Origin: Caryophanales bacterium
GTDB lineage: Bacteria; Bacillota_I; Bacilli_A; RF39; UBA660
Direction of reading: 5' to 3'
Length of the DNA stretch: 10,444 nt
NCBI GenBank assembly: GCA_016291995.1
Contig: JAEEZV010000023.1
Coordinates: 1-10,444, forward strand
Part shown: positions 1-5,223 of the stretch, in pieces
Position numbering within the stretch: position 1 is the stretch's first letter
Layout: every line of letters begins with the position of its first letter
Translations under genes and position numbers: made by a program
The notes under the pieces: model-generated
Database searches by the model: none
What the model saw: the letters and a program-made list of their open reading frames with translations, nothing else
What the model was told of the DNA's origin: nothing

Positions 1-180
1 AGTAATAATCAATATTCCGTATATATCAAAGATGTCATTTTGGGTAGTGAGAGTGAAGATTATTTTGTGATCACTATTACTGATGGTAGAATTAATATTG
101 ATTATAGACCATTAATGAAATTATTTAATAATAACATATCAAAGTACAATGTAAATATTGAAATAAATGAAATAGAATGA
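1..180 (+). CDS. C-terminal end of an unidentified protein (5' end outside window)
   Basis: An open frame enters the window at base 1 and runs 59 codons to a TGA at 178-180. The visible tail is rich in Asn, Ile, Asp and Tyr and ends in an acidic NEIE; alternating hydrophobic residues (YFVITI, INIDY) suggest beta strands. I see no membrane segment, catalytic motif or repeat, and I do not recognise the family. The Shine-Dalgarno of the next gene (180-186) touches its stop codon, and only 12 bases separate the two genes, so they are probably one transcript. Confidence that it is coding comes from the in-frame continuity and the tight junction with the following gene, not from homology. Confidence 0.6.
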   Translation, partial: SNNQYSVYIKDVILGSESEDYFVITITDGRINIDYRPLMKLFNNNISKYNVNIEINEIE

Positions 181-192
181 AAGGAGTTAATT

Positions 193-321
193 ATGGCAAA
201 AGAAAAAAAGAATAGTAATGCAGGATTAATTACATTAGTAGTTTGTGGGGTATTAGCAATGGCCCTAATTATCGCTTGTGTCTTCTTTCCAGATGAATTA
301 TTTGGCTTATTTTTAAAGTAA
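193..321 (+). CDS. Small single-pass membrane protein, 42 aa, unknown function
   Basis: The frame encodes 42 residues, from ATG 193 to TAA 319-321. A Shine-Dalgarno AAAGGAG lies at 180-186, six bases before the ATG, which is ideal spacing. The first ten residues are Lys/Asn-rich (MAKEKKNSNA). Residues about 11-32 form one hydrophobic segment with two Cys (C18, C29), followed by a short tail PDELFGLFLK. The Lys-rich N-terminus predicts an N-in orientation. It resembles no family I can name. It is the last gene of the unit entering from the left and lies directly before the strong promoter of the putative noncoding RNA. Good initiation signals make it likely to be translated; its function is unknown. 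Confidence 0.6.
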   Translation: MAKEKKNSNAGLITLVVCGVLAMALIIACVFFPDELFGLFLK

Positions 322-384
322 AAAACAAAAAGTGTAAAAAAATGTAAAAAAAGTATTGACAAACAAAAAAAAATAAATTATAAT
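320..384 (+). promoter_or_regulatory. Perfect sigma-A promoter with phased A-tract/UP-like region
   Basis: TTGACA at 356-361 and TATAAT at 379-384 match both consensus hexamers exactly, with a 17-base spacer. Just upstream, the 10-mer TGTAAAAAAA occurs twice in perfect tandem (333-342, 343-352), with further A-runs at 320-325 and 327-331. A-tracts repeating at about one helical turn are typical of curved DNA and UP elements that bind the RNA polymerase alpha subunit. Such promoters usually drive rRNA or abundant small RNAs. Transcription would start near 391. No open reading frame with a ribosome-binding site follows within 600 bases. Confidence 0.85.
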
Positions 385-708
385 AAAATTGCTTAGATAG
401 AAGAAAGCACATTTAATGTTACATTTGTTGTTTAATACAACGCCTGTAGTTATAGTTTAGTTTAATAATTATTTTTTAAATACTTATTATTTAAATTATA
501 TTATAGTTTGTAATGGTTCGTTGCTTCTCAAGCATGAATTCTTCCGTTTTAGGGAAGTCTTATCTGCGCTAAGTATATACAATTGTTATTGAGAAAGAAA
601 ACTCAAAAGATAAGAAACTGAACTAAATACTGATAATATTTAGTAAAATTTATTATTATAGTTGTTGTTTCCTTTCAAATAATTATGGTTTTACTTTTAT
701 TATAATTT

Positions 709-755
709 ATTTATATTTGTTTATATTAATTTATATTCAATTTATAACTATTTTA
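709..755 (+). repeat. Degenerate 10-11 bp TTTATATT tandem repeat
   Basis: Copies read TTTATATTTG (710-719), TTTATATTAA (720-729), TTTATATTCAA (730-740), TTTATAACTAT (741-751), then TTTATATTTT shifted by a base. The unit of 10-11 bases equals one DNA helical turn. It lies inside the putative noncoding RNA, between its two hairpin-rich halves, and could be an unstructured linker or simple-sequence drift. No function is implied by sequence alone. Confidence 0.5.
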
Positions 756-933
756 TATTTTAAAAGTATATTTGGTCCTATATCTTTATGGTATGGATTG
801 GTAATTATTTGAATCGGGATTCAATGATTCTAATAATATTGTTGTAATTTATTTCTCTGTTGTATTTGTATACCATGTATATTTAATATGATAGTTATAA
901 TGATTATAACGTTGTAGTTTATTCAAAAACTCG

Positions 934-971
934 AATCAATTTGTTTTATCAGAACAATTGATTTTTGTTTT
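934..971 (+). terminator. Intrinsic terminator ending the putative ncRNA
   Basis: AATCAATT at 934-941 pairs with AATTGATT at 956-963. GTTT (943-946) pairs with GAAC (952-955) after a one-base bulge, leaving the loop TATCA. The stem is followed by TTTGTTTT (964-971). It lies 32 bases upstream of the pgk -35 box, so it separates the upstream transcript from pgk. Confidence 0.65.
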
Positions 972-1002
972 CTATGAACATAAATAAGTGCAGTACCTGT
1001 TA

Positions 1003-1042
1003 TTGACACTTATTTTATTTTTATATATAATTGAATAGGTGG
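1003..1042 (+). promoter_or_regulatory. pgk promoter, perfect consensus, with SD at the transcript start
   Basis: TTGACA at 1003-1008 and TATAAT at 1026-1031 are both exact, with a 17-base spacer. A start site at about 1037-1038 leaves a leader of only about 9-10 nt before the ATG at 1047. The Shine-Dalgarno AGGTGG (1037-1042) would therefore be at the very 5' end of the mRNA. Confidence 0.85.
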
Positions 1043-1046
1043 TAGA

Positions 1047-2219
1047 ATGAAAAAGACAATTAAAGACTATGAATATACGGGAAAAAAAGTAATAATTCGT
1101 TGCGATCTTAATGTTCCAATTAAAGATGGACATATTACTGATGAAACAAGAATTAAAGAAAGCCTTGAGTCAATTAATTATCTAATTAATCATAATGCTA
1201 AAGTAATTGTCATGTCTCATTTAGGAAAAGTTAAAACAGAGGAAGATAAAAAAGAGAATACCTTGTATCCAGTATATTTAAAATTAAAAAAATATCTAAA
1301 TACTAAAGTATATTTTAGTAAAGAAACTAAAGGATCCTTACTTGAAGATATGGTTGATAGTCTAAAAGAAAAAGAAGTTCTACTTGTTGAAAATACTAGA
1401 TATGAAGATGTTCCTAACAAATTAGAAAGTACTTGCGATGAATCATTGAGTAAGTATTGGGCAGGACTTGCCGATATCTTTATTGATGATGCCTATGGGG
1501 CATCACATAGAGCTCATGCTTCAAATGTCGGTATTGCCAAATATTTACCTAATGCCGTAGGCTTTTTGGTAGAAAAGGAAATAACAAAGATAGATAATGT
1601 CTTAAAAGAGAATACTCATCCATATACGGTTATTATGGGTGGTAAAAAAATTAGTGATAAAATAATTGTTATTGATAACCTAATCAAAAAATGTGATTAT
1701 CTTTTGGTGGGTGGTGGAATGTGTTTCACACTCTTAAAAGCATCCGGTTATAATGTTGGTATGTCTATCGTCGATGATGAAAATATCAAGTATAGTAAAA
1801 ATCTATTAAAAAACTATGAAGATAAAATTATTTTACCAATAGATATTGTTACTAAAGATAATAAAATAAAAGATATAAGCGATATGCAAGATGAAGATAT
1901 TGGCTATGATATTGGACCTAAAACTATCGAAAAGTTTAGTGCAATTCTAAGTAAATCAAAAAGAGTAATAGTCAATGGACCAATGGGTGTCTTCGAAGAA
2001 AAACCTTTTGATAATGGTACAAAAGAAATATATAAATGCCTAAAAGAAAATAAAGTAAAAACATTAATCGGTGGTGGTGATTCCGCTGCATCTGTTAATA
2101 CCTTAGGTTTTGGTAATGATTTTTACCATATATCAACAGGTGGGGGAGCCACCCTCGAATATTTATCAGGAAAACCACTTCCTGGTATAGAAATAATTGA
2201 TAATAAAAGAGAGAAGTAA
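1047..2219 (+). CDS. pgk: Phosphoglycerate kinase
   Basis: This cytosolic glycolytic enzyme transfers phosphate between 1,3-bisphosphoglycerate and ADP. At 390 residues it has the normal bacterial length. Substrate-binding motifs of the N-domain are visible: RCDLNVP (18-24), SHLG (57-60), ENTRYE (115-120) and HRAHAS (154-159). The nucleotide-binding C-domain shows GGKKISDK (198-205; the family usually has Ala before the Lys), GGGM (222-225), GPMGVFE (311-317), GGGDSAA (342-348) and STGGGATLEYL (363-373). The ATG is preceded by AGGTGG. The gene stands alone between its own promoter and terminator, whereas pgk is often clustered with gap and tpiA. The SHLGKVKTEEDK style of the 57-68 loop recalls Mollicutes/Erysipelotrichia enzymes (recollection, not a search). 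Identification is secure. Confidence 0.97.
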   Translation: MKKTIKDYEYTGKKVIIRCDLNVPIKDGHITDETRIKESLESINYLINHNAKVIVMSHLGKVKTEEDKKENTLYPVYLKLKKYLNTKVYFSKETKGSLLEDMVDSLKEKEVLLVENTRYEDVPNKLESTCDESLSKYWAGLADIFIDDAYGASHRAHASNVGIAKYLPNAVGFLVEKEITKIDNVLKENTHPYTVIMGGKKISDKIIVIDNLIKKCDYLLVGGGMCFTLLKASGYNVGMSIVDDENIKYSKNLLKNYEDKIILPIDIVTKDNKIKDISDMQDEDIGYDIGPKTIEKFSAILSKSKRVIVNGPMGVFEEKPFDNGTKEIYKCLKENKVKTLIGGGDSAASVNTLGFGNDFYHISTGGGATLEYLSGKPLPGIEIIDNKREK

Positions 2220-2239
2220 AAAAATACTTCTCCTTTTTT
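2211..2239 (+). terminator. pgk intrinsic terminator overlapping the stop codon
   Basis: GAGAAGTA (2211-2218) pairs with TACTTCTC (2225-2232) around a six-base loop, followed by TTTTTT (2234-2239). The 5' arm contains the last codons and part of the TAA stop (2217-2219). Confidence 0.9.
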
Positions 2240-2242
2240 ATA

Positions 2243-2277
2243 AACCGACATTGTTCGACAAAGAGAAGTACTATAAT
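2243..2277 (+). promoter_or_regulatory. spo0A promoter region with tandem Spo0A (0A) boxes
   Basis: On the minus strand, 2254-2262 reads TTTGTCGAA, an exact match to the 0A box. Ten bases further along the same strand is a second, degenerate copy with the core TGTCG (2246-2250). Head-to-tail boxes one helical turn apart are how Spo0A dimers sit on the B. subtilis abrB promoter. A TATAAT at 2272-2277 is the likely -10. No good -35 exists at 17 bases (CATTGT), and the boxes lie over that position, as in Spo0A-activated sigma-A promoters. The inferred role is autoregulation of spo0A. Confidence 0.75.
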
Positions 2278-2307
2278 GAAAATAACTAAGAAAGAGGAAA
2301 GAGTAAA

Positions 2308-3072
2308 ATGGAAAAAATTAGAGTTTTAATGATTGATGACAATCAAAGTTTAGTGGACATGGTAAGTGAATATTTTACTAATGGAAACAAAATTGAAGTA
2401 GTACTAAAATGTTATGATGGTGAAGAAGGACTAAACACTATCATCAACAAACAAAACGAATATGATGTAGTTTTATTAGACCTAGTAATGCCAAAGAAAG
2501 ATGGTATATACGTTCTTGATGAATTAAATAGACGAGGTATTGAAAAAAATATCATTGTTGAAACCTCCTACAACGAACCAAAAGTAATTAGAAAAGTATC
2601 TGAATATGGAGTTAATTACTATATCTTAAAACCATTTGATTTAATAGATTTAGAAAATAGAATTTTAGAAATATTTGATAGTATGCAAAATAAAAGTATT
2701 AATTTATATCATAGTAATCTACAAATATCAATTACTAAAATGTTACATGAATTAGGTATGCCATCACATATTAAAGGATATCAATATATTAGAGAAGGCA
2801 TCAGTATGATCTATAATGATCCTGGATTAATTGGTGGTATTACTAAAGAATTATATCCTGAATTAGCATCTAAGTTTGATACGACAGTATCAAGAGTAGA
2901 AAGAGCCATTAGGCATGCTATCGAAGTAAGTTGGAATAGAGGTAATTGGGACTATATGGAAGAAATCTTTGGCCATAGTGTCGATATCGATAAAGCTAAA
3001 CCAACAAATAGCGAATTCATAGTTACTGTTGCTGATAAATTAAGATTAGAAATAGCTAAGCAGCCCGCTTAG
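2308..3072 (+). CDS. spo0A: Sporulation response regulator Spo0A
   Basis: This is the master transcription factor of sporulation entry, activated by phosphorylation and binding 0A boxes. It has 254 residues, close to the usual 260-270. The receiver domain (about 3-125) shows the acidic pair D10-D11, the phospho-acceptor D58 in LLDLVMPKKDG, and K109 in ILKPFD; the switch position reads VETSYN, where many homologues have a TA pair. The C-terminal effector domain (about 135-254) begins near ITKMLHELGMPSHIKGY. It carries the highly conserved recognition-helix region SRVERAIRHAIEV (195-207), followed by a Trp-rich segment with RGN (211-213). An AGAGGA Shine-Dalgarno at 2293-2298 supports the ATG. 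The gene is monocistronic here; in Bacillus and many clostridia it follows spoIVB, which is absent from this side. The own-promoter boxes suggest autoregulation. Confidence 0.96.
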   Translation: MEKIRVLMIDDNQSLVDMVSEYFTNGNKIEVVLKCYDGEEGLNTIINKQNEYDVVLLDLVMPKKDGIYVLDELNRRGIEKNIIVETSYNEPKVIRKVSEYGVNYYILKPFDLIDLENRILEIFDSMQNKSINLYHSNLQISITKMLHELGMPSHIKGYQYIREGISMIYNDPGLIGGITKELYPELASKFDTTVSRVERAIRHAIEVSWNRGNWDYMEEIFGHSVDIDKAKPTNSEFIVTVADKLRLEIAKQPA

Positions 3073-3080
3073 CTATTTTT
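3050..3080 (+). terminator. spo0A intrinsic terminator overlapping the stop codon
   Basis: AAATAGCTAAGC (3050-3061) pairs perfectly with GCTTAGCTATTT (3067-3078) around the loop AGCCC, a 12-bp stem followed by T residues to 3080. The TAG stop at 3070-3072 lies in the 3' arm, so the last Spo0A codons double as terminator sequence. Confidence 0.92.
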
Positions 3081-3085
3081 CATCA

Positions 3086-3113
3086 CAAAAAAAGTAGAGT
3101 ACTAAACTCTACT
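3086..3113 (-). terminator. rpsD intrinsic terminator overlapping the stop codon
   Basis: Read on the minus strand, AGTAGAGT (3113-3106) and ACTCTACT (3100-3093) form an 8-bp stem with a five-base loop, then seven T residues (3092-3086). The TAG stop of rpsD (3104-3102) falls in the loop. Only five bases separate it from the T-tract of the convergent spo0A terminator. Confidence 0.9.
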
Positions 3114-3704
3114 ATAGAATTCTACGATTAATGCTTCGTTGATATCAGCATTAAGTTCACTTCTTTGTGGATATCTAACATATGTACCTTGTTTCTTCTT
3201 TTCATCATACTTGATGAAATCGATTCTCTTAGGTGCATTAGCAAGTGCTATTTCAATACCCTTATGATCAGCTGAATTTTCCTTAATACCAACAACATCA
3301 CCAGGTTTTACTCTATATGAAGGAATATCAACTTTGTTACCATTTACAGTAATATGTCCATGGTTAACAAGCTGTCTTGCTCCTCTTCTAGTATTAGCAA
3401 AACCAATTCTATATACAATATTATCTAATCTGCTTTCAAGTAAAATTAATAAGTTTTCACCATGAACACCCTTCATTTTACCAGATTCATTAACTAATCT
3501 TTCAAATTGCTTTTCAGATAATCCATACATAAATCTAACTTTTTGTTTTTCAGTTAGCTGTGTAGCATAGTTTGAAGGTTTCTTTTTTCTATCTTTACCA
3601 TGTTGTCCTGGACCAAAAGGTCTTTTTAAATCTTTACCATTCTCTAAAATAGAAAACCCAACTCTTCTAGCTTGCTTATTGTTTGGACCTGTATATCTTG
3701 CCAT
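3102..3704 (-). CDS. rpsD: 30S ribosomal protein S4
   Basis: S4 is a primary 16S rRNA-binding protein that nucleates assembly of the 30S subunit; in Bacillus it also represses its own synthesis. At 200 residues it is full length. It starts MARYTGP and carries the GPGQHG segment (36-41 region) and the LTEKQKVRFMYG block (51-62). The S4 RNA-binding fold at about 91-155 includes SRLDNIVYRIGFA and the GHITVNG turn. The N-terminus lacks a Cys zinc-binding cluster, as in the C-minus form. A strong AAGGAGG precedes the ATG (plus-strand 3711-3718). The gene is expressed alone from a perfect consensus promoter through a leader of about 135 nt, typical of Firmicutes, where rpsD stands outside the alpha operon. 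Confidence 0.97.
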   Translation of the reverse strand: MARYTGPNNKQARRVGFSILENGKDLKRPFGPGQHGKDRKKKPSNYATQLTEKQKVRFMYGLSEKQFERLVNESGKMKGVHGENLLILLESRLDNIVYRIGFANTRRGARQLVNHGHITVNGNKVDIPSYRVKPGDVVGIKENSADHKGIEIALANAPKRIDFIKYDEKKKQGTYVRYPQRSELNADINEALIVEFYSRV

Positions 3705-3840
3705 TTCATTTCCTCCTTTTCTTTATTTTGGAGATATATCTCACACTATAGGGTGTTTTTATTGACCTTCGCTTACGCAACAGATAATAAGTTACTAATA
3801 CATAACACATTATAATATAAGACATATTGCTGCCAAATTC
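3705..3840 (-). promoter_or_regulatory. rpsD 5' leader, likely S4 autoregulatory element
   Basis: The predicted untranslated leader is about 135 nt, long compared with the 9-25 nt leaders elsewhere in the window. On the minus strand it contains several foldable pieces: GGCAGCA near its 5' end can pair with TGTTGC downstream; TTGC-GTAA-GCGA is a stem with a GNRA-type loop; ACAC-CCTATA-GTGT is a small hairpin; and GAGATATATCTC is self-complementary just before the AAGGAGG. B. subtilis rpsD is repressed by S4 binding to its leader (established). That this leader does the same is inferred from its position and structure. Confidence 0.6.
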
Positions 3841-3846
3841 ATTAAT

Positions 3847-3875
3847 ATTATATACTAGAGTTTATGCTATGTCAA
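3847..3875 (-). promoter_or_regulatory. rpsD promoter, perfect consensus
   Basis: On the minus strand, TTGACA (3875-3870) and TATAAT (3852-3847) are exact, with a 17-base spacer. The start is expected near 3840. It is divergent from the hpf promoter, about 46 bases away. Confidence 0.88.
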
Positions 3876-3920
3876 GAAAAAAATACAGCGTAAAAATTAT
3901 GTCATATTAATGTAAATCCA

Positions 3921-3963
3921 TTCAAAAAATTATATAGATGTGATATAATGAACTTAGAAAGGA
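3921..3963 (+). promoter_or_regulatory. hpf promoter (extended -10) and RBS
   Basis: The -10 is TGATATAAT (3941-3949), an exact TATAAT with the upstream TGN extension. The -35, TTCAAA (3921-3926), is weak but correctly spaced at 17 bases. The start is expected near 3956. The Shine-Dalgarno AAAGGA is at 3958-3963. Confidence 0.65.
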
Positions 3964-3973
3964 TTTGATGATC

Positions 3974-4510
3974 ATGAAATACAATATACGTGGTGACAAA
4001 CTTAAAGTAACAGATGCTATCGGAGCATATGTTGAAACTAAACTAGATAGACTTAATAAGTATTTTAAAGATGCTGATATCGAGGCAAACGTTCTTTTAA
4101 AAGTTAGAGGAAATAGTCAGATTATTGAAGTAACTATTCCAACTGACAAATTCATATTGAGGAGTGAAGAATCTGATAAAGATTTATATGCAGCAATTGA
4201 CTTAGTAACTGACAAACTAGAAAGACAAATTAGAAAGAATAAAACAAGACTAAATAAACAAAATTTTGATAATAAATTTGATAATTTCAATTTTGATTAT
4301 GACGTAGCTGATGATGAAGAAGATTCAGAAAATGAAGTAATCGTTAAAAGAAAAAAATTAGAAATGAAACCAATGGATGAAGAAGAAGCCATCCTAGAAA
4401 TGAATCTATTAGGACATGAATTCTTCGTATATAAAGATATGCATACAGATGCTGTCAATGTCTTATATAGAAGAAAAGATGGCAATTATGGTTTGATTGA
4501 AACTAAATAA
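3974..4510 (+). CDS. hpf: Ribosome hibernation promoting factor, long form
   Basis: Long HPF binds idle 30S subunits and pairs ribosomes into 100S dimers. I choose ATG 3974 because it gives MKYNIRG, the classical start of the family, ten bases after AAAGGA; ATG 3968 and TTG 3965 are in frame but too close to the Shine-Dalgarno. The protein has 178 residues. The S30AE ribosome-binding domain spans about 1-95 (NIRGDKLKVTDAI, then LERQIRKNKTRLN). An Asn/Asp/Glu-rich linker follows at about 96-120. The C-terminal dimerisation domain, about 125-178, has the hallmarks KPMDEEEAILEMNLLGH and VLYRRKDGNYGLIE. It closely resembles B. subtilis YvyD/HPF. It is monocistronic, with a short leader and its own terminator. 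Confidence 0.96.
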   Translation: MKYNIRGDKLKVTDAIGAYVETKLDRLNKYFKDADIEANVLLKVRGNSQIIEVTIPTDKFILRSEESDKDLYAAIDLVTDKLERQIRKNKTRLNKQNFDNKFDNFNFDYDVADDEEDSENEVIVKRKKLEMKPMDEEEAILEMNLLGHEFFVYKDMHTDAVNVLYRRKDGNYGLIETK

Positions 4511-4533
4511 AAAAAGCAATTATTGCTTTTTTT
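4511..4533 (+). terminator. hpf intrinsic terminator
   Basis: AAAAAGCAA (4511-4519) pairs with TTGCTTTTT (4523-4531) around a TTA loop, with the T-run continuing to 4533. It starts at the base after the hpf TAA. Confidence 0.85.
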
Positions 4534-4534
4534 C

Positions 4535-4583
4535 TTGTTATAAAAGAAATTTTATTATATAATATTAGGTAGATAAAGAGGTG
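4535..4583 (+). promoter_or_regulatory. Promoter and RBS for the Ig-like membrane protein gene
   Basis: TTGTTA (4535-4540) and an exact TATAAT (4558-4563) are separated by 17 bases. The Shine-Dalgarno AAAGAGGTG is at 4575-4583. The -35 starts two bases after the T-run of the hpf terminator. Confidence 0.6.
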
Positions 4584-4588
4584 TAAGA

Positions 4589-5203
4589 ATGTATTTTAAT
4601 GAAAAAGAAGATACGAATATTGATAAAGAATTTGGTAAAAAAAACAATTTTGATTTTGACAAATGGAAAAAACCACTAATAATCGTTGGCATTATTGCAT
4701 TGTTGTTAATAATTATCATGATTATATCGGCACTAAGAAGAAACTCTAAAGAGTATTTTATAACATTAGAGGGTGACGAAGAAATGACACTATATAAAGA
4801 TAGTGAATATATAGAACCAGGTTATCTTGGCTTTGATAATGCTAGAAATAAATATGATGTTACCGTAGAAGGTGAAGTAGATACCAAAAAAGTTGGAACA
4901 TATATTTTAACTTACAAACTTAAAAACGTTGAAAAGAAAAGAACCATCAATGTTGTCGAAGAACCAGAACATAAAACAGTAATCCACTTAGATGGAGATA
5001 TTAATATGACTATTAGTGTAGGAAGTACTTATACTGAACCAGGTTATAGTGCTATTGATACATTCGATGGAACTATAACTGATAAAGTAAAAGTTAAGGG
5101 TTCTGTTGATACAAGTAAGAAAGGTGTATACAAAATCGTATATTCCGTTATCAATTCAGCAGGCATTACTTACTCAGTAACTAGAACAGTCGTAGTTGAA
5201 TAA
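4589..5203 (+). CDS. Bitopic membrane protein with two extracellular Ig-like (DUF5011-type) domains
   Basis: The 204-residue protein has a charged cytoplasmic N-terminus (1-28). One strongly hydrophobic segment (29-49, IIVGIIALLLIIIMII core) is followed by RR, and an external region fills the rest. That region holds two copies of a beta-sandwich repeat: about 57-122 (EGDEEMTLYKDSEYIEPGY, then GEVDTKKVGTYILTYKL) and about 131-204 (DGDINMTISVGSTYTEPGY, then GSVDTSKKGVYKIVYSV). The shared EPGY and GxVDTxKxGxYxxxY patterns are typical of DUF5011/bacterial Ig-like domains on Firmicutes surface proteins. No LPXTG sorting signal or catalytic domain is present, so anchoring is by the N-terminal helix. 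RBS spacing fits ATG 4589. The specific role is unknown; a cell-surface binding or envelope function is inferred. Confidence 0.8.
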   Translation: MYFNEKEDTNIDKEFGKKNNFDFDKWKKPLIIVGIIALLLIIIMIISALRRNSKEYFITLEGDEEMTLYKDSEYIEPGYLGFDNARNKYDVTVEGEVDTKKVGTYILTYKLKNVEKKRTINVVEEPEHKTVIHLDGDINMTISVGSTYTEPGYSAIDTFDGTITDKVKVKGSVDTSKKGVYKIVYSVINSAGITYSVTRTVVVE

Positions 5204-5223
5204 GCACACTTTGTGTGCTTTTT
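5202..5223 (+). terminator. Intrinsic terminator between convergent genes
   Basis: AAGCACAC (5202-5209) and GTGTGCTT (5213-5220) form an 8-bp stem with a TTT loop, followed by T residues to 5223. The stem begins inside the TAA of the upstream gene (5201-5203) and reaches the stop of the minus-strand gene at 5222. On the minus strand the trailing T-tract is poor (CTTATT), so it serves mainly the plus strand. Confidence 0.85.

Larger units (their letters stand above)
391..971 (+). ncRNA. Candidate large structured noncoding RNA (~580 nt), class unknown
   Basis: This gene-free stretch starts at the predicted start site of a perfect promoter and ends in an intrinsic terminator. Complementary segments include GTTGT/ACAAC (429-443), GCTT/AAGC (523-533), CTTCC/GGAAG (541-557), TCTTATCT/AGATAAGA (558-565 with 608-615) enclosing TTGAG/CTCAA (589-593/602-606), ACTAAATA/TATTTAGT (622-644), ATGGTAT/ATACCAT (788-794 with 870-876) enclosing TTGAAT/ATTCAA (809-824), GTTATAA/TTATAAC (894-910) and AGTTT/AAACT (916-931). 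I looked for hallmarks of tmRNA, RNase P RNA, SRP RNA, 6S RNA and T-box leaders and saw none. The length is close to that of ROOL-type large RNAs, but I cannot show membership. Some pairings will be chance in such AT-rich DNA, and two shorter RNAs are possible. Confidence 0.5.

Noticed and set aside
102..362. 86-codon minus-strand reading frame rich in Phe and Ile
   Set aside because: It is antisense to the small membrane protein gene and to the A-tract promoter. The Phe-rich start is simply the complement of the A-runs, and no RBS precedes it.
513..572. 19-codon ORF inside the putative RNA
   Set aside because: There is no Shine-Dalgarno and no hydrophobic or other recognisable pattern, and it overlaps the best-paired stems.
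391..660. 6S RNA or RNase P RNA as an explanation of the first half of the interval
   Set aside because: I could not find a long closing stem with a central bubble (6S) or the conserved P4 sequences of RNase P. No good terminator follows the 622-644 hairpin (only AAAATTT).
788..847. Second 19-codon ORF (ATG 788) inside the putative RNA
   Set aside because: It lacks an RBS, and its ATG lies in the ATGGTAT arm of a proposed stem. It would deserve another look only if conserved in relatives.
1217..1420. 67-codon minus-strand frame inside pgk
   Set aside because: It lies opposite conserved Pgk coding sequence, has no RBS or promoter, and has Ser-rich shadow composition.
3965..3973. TTG (3965) or ATG (3968) as the hpf start
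   Set aside because: These starts lie only 1 and 4 bases from the AAAGGA and add residues not found in the family; ATG 3974 gives the canonical MKYNIRG.
4297..4485. 62-codon minus-strand frame inside hpf
   Set aside because: It is antisense to the conserved HPF C-domain; its poly-Ser end is the complement of the acidic Asp/Glu linker codons.
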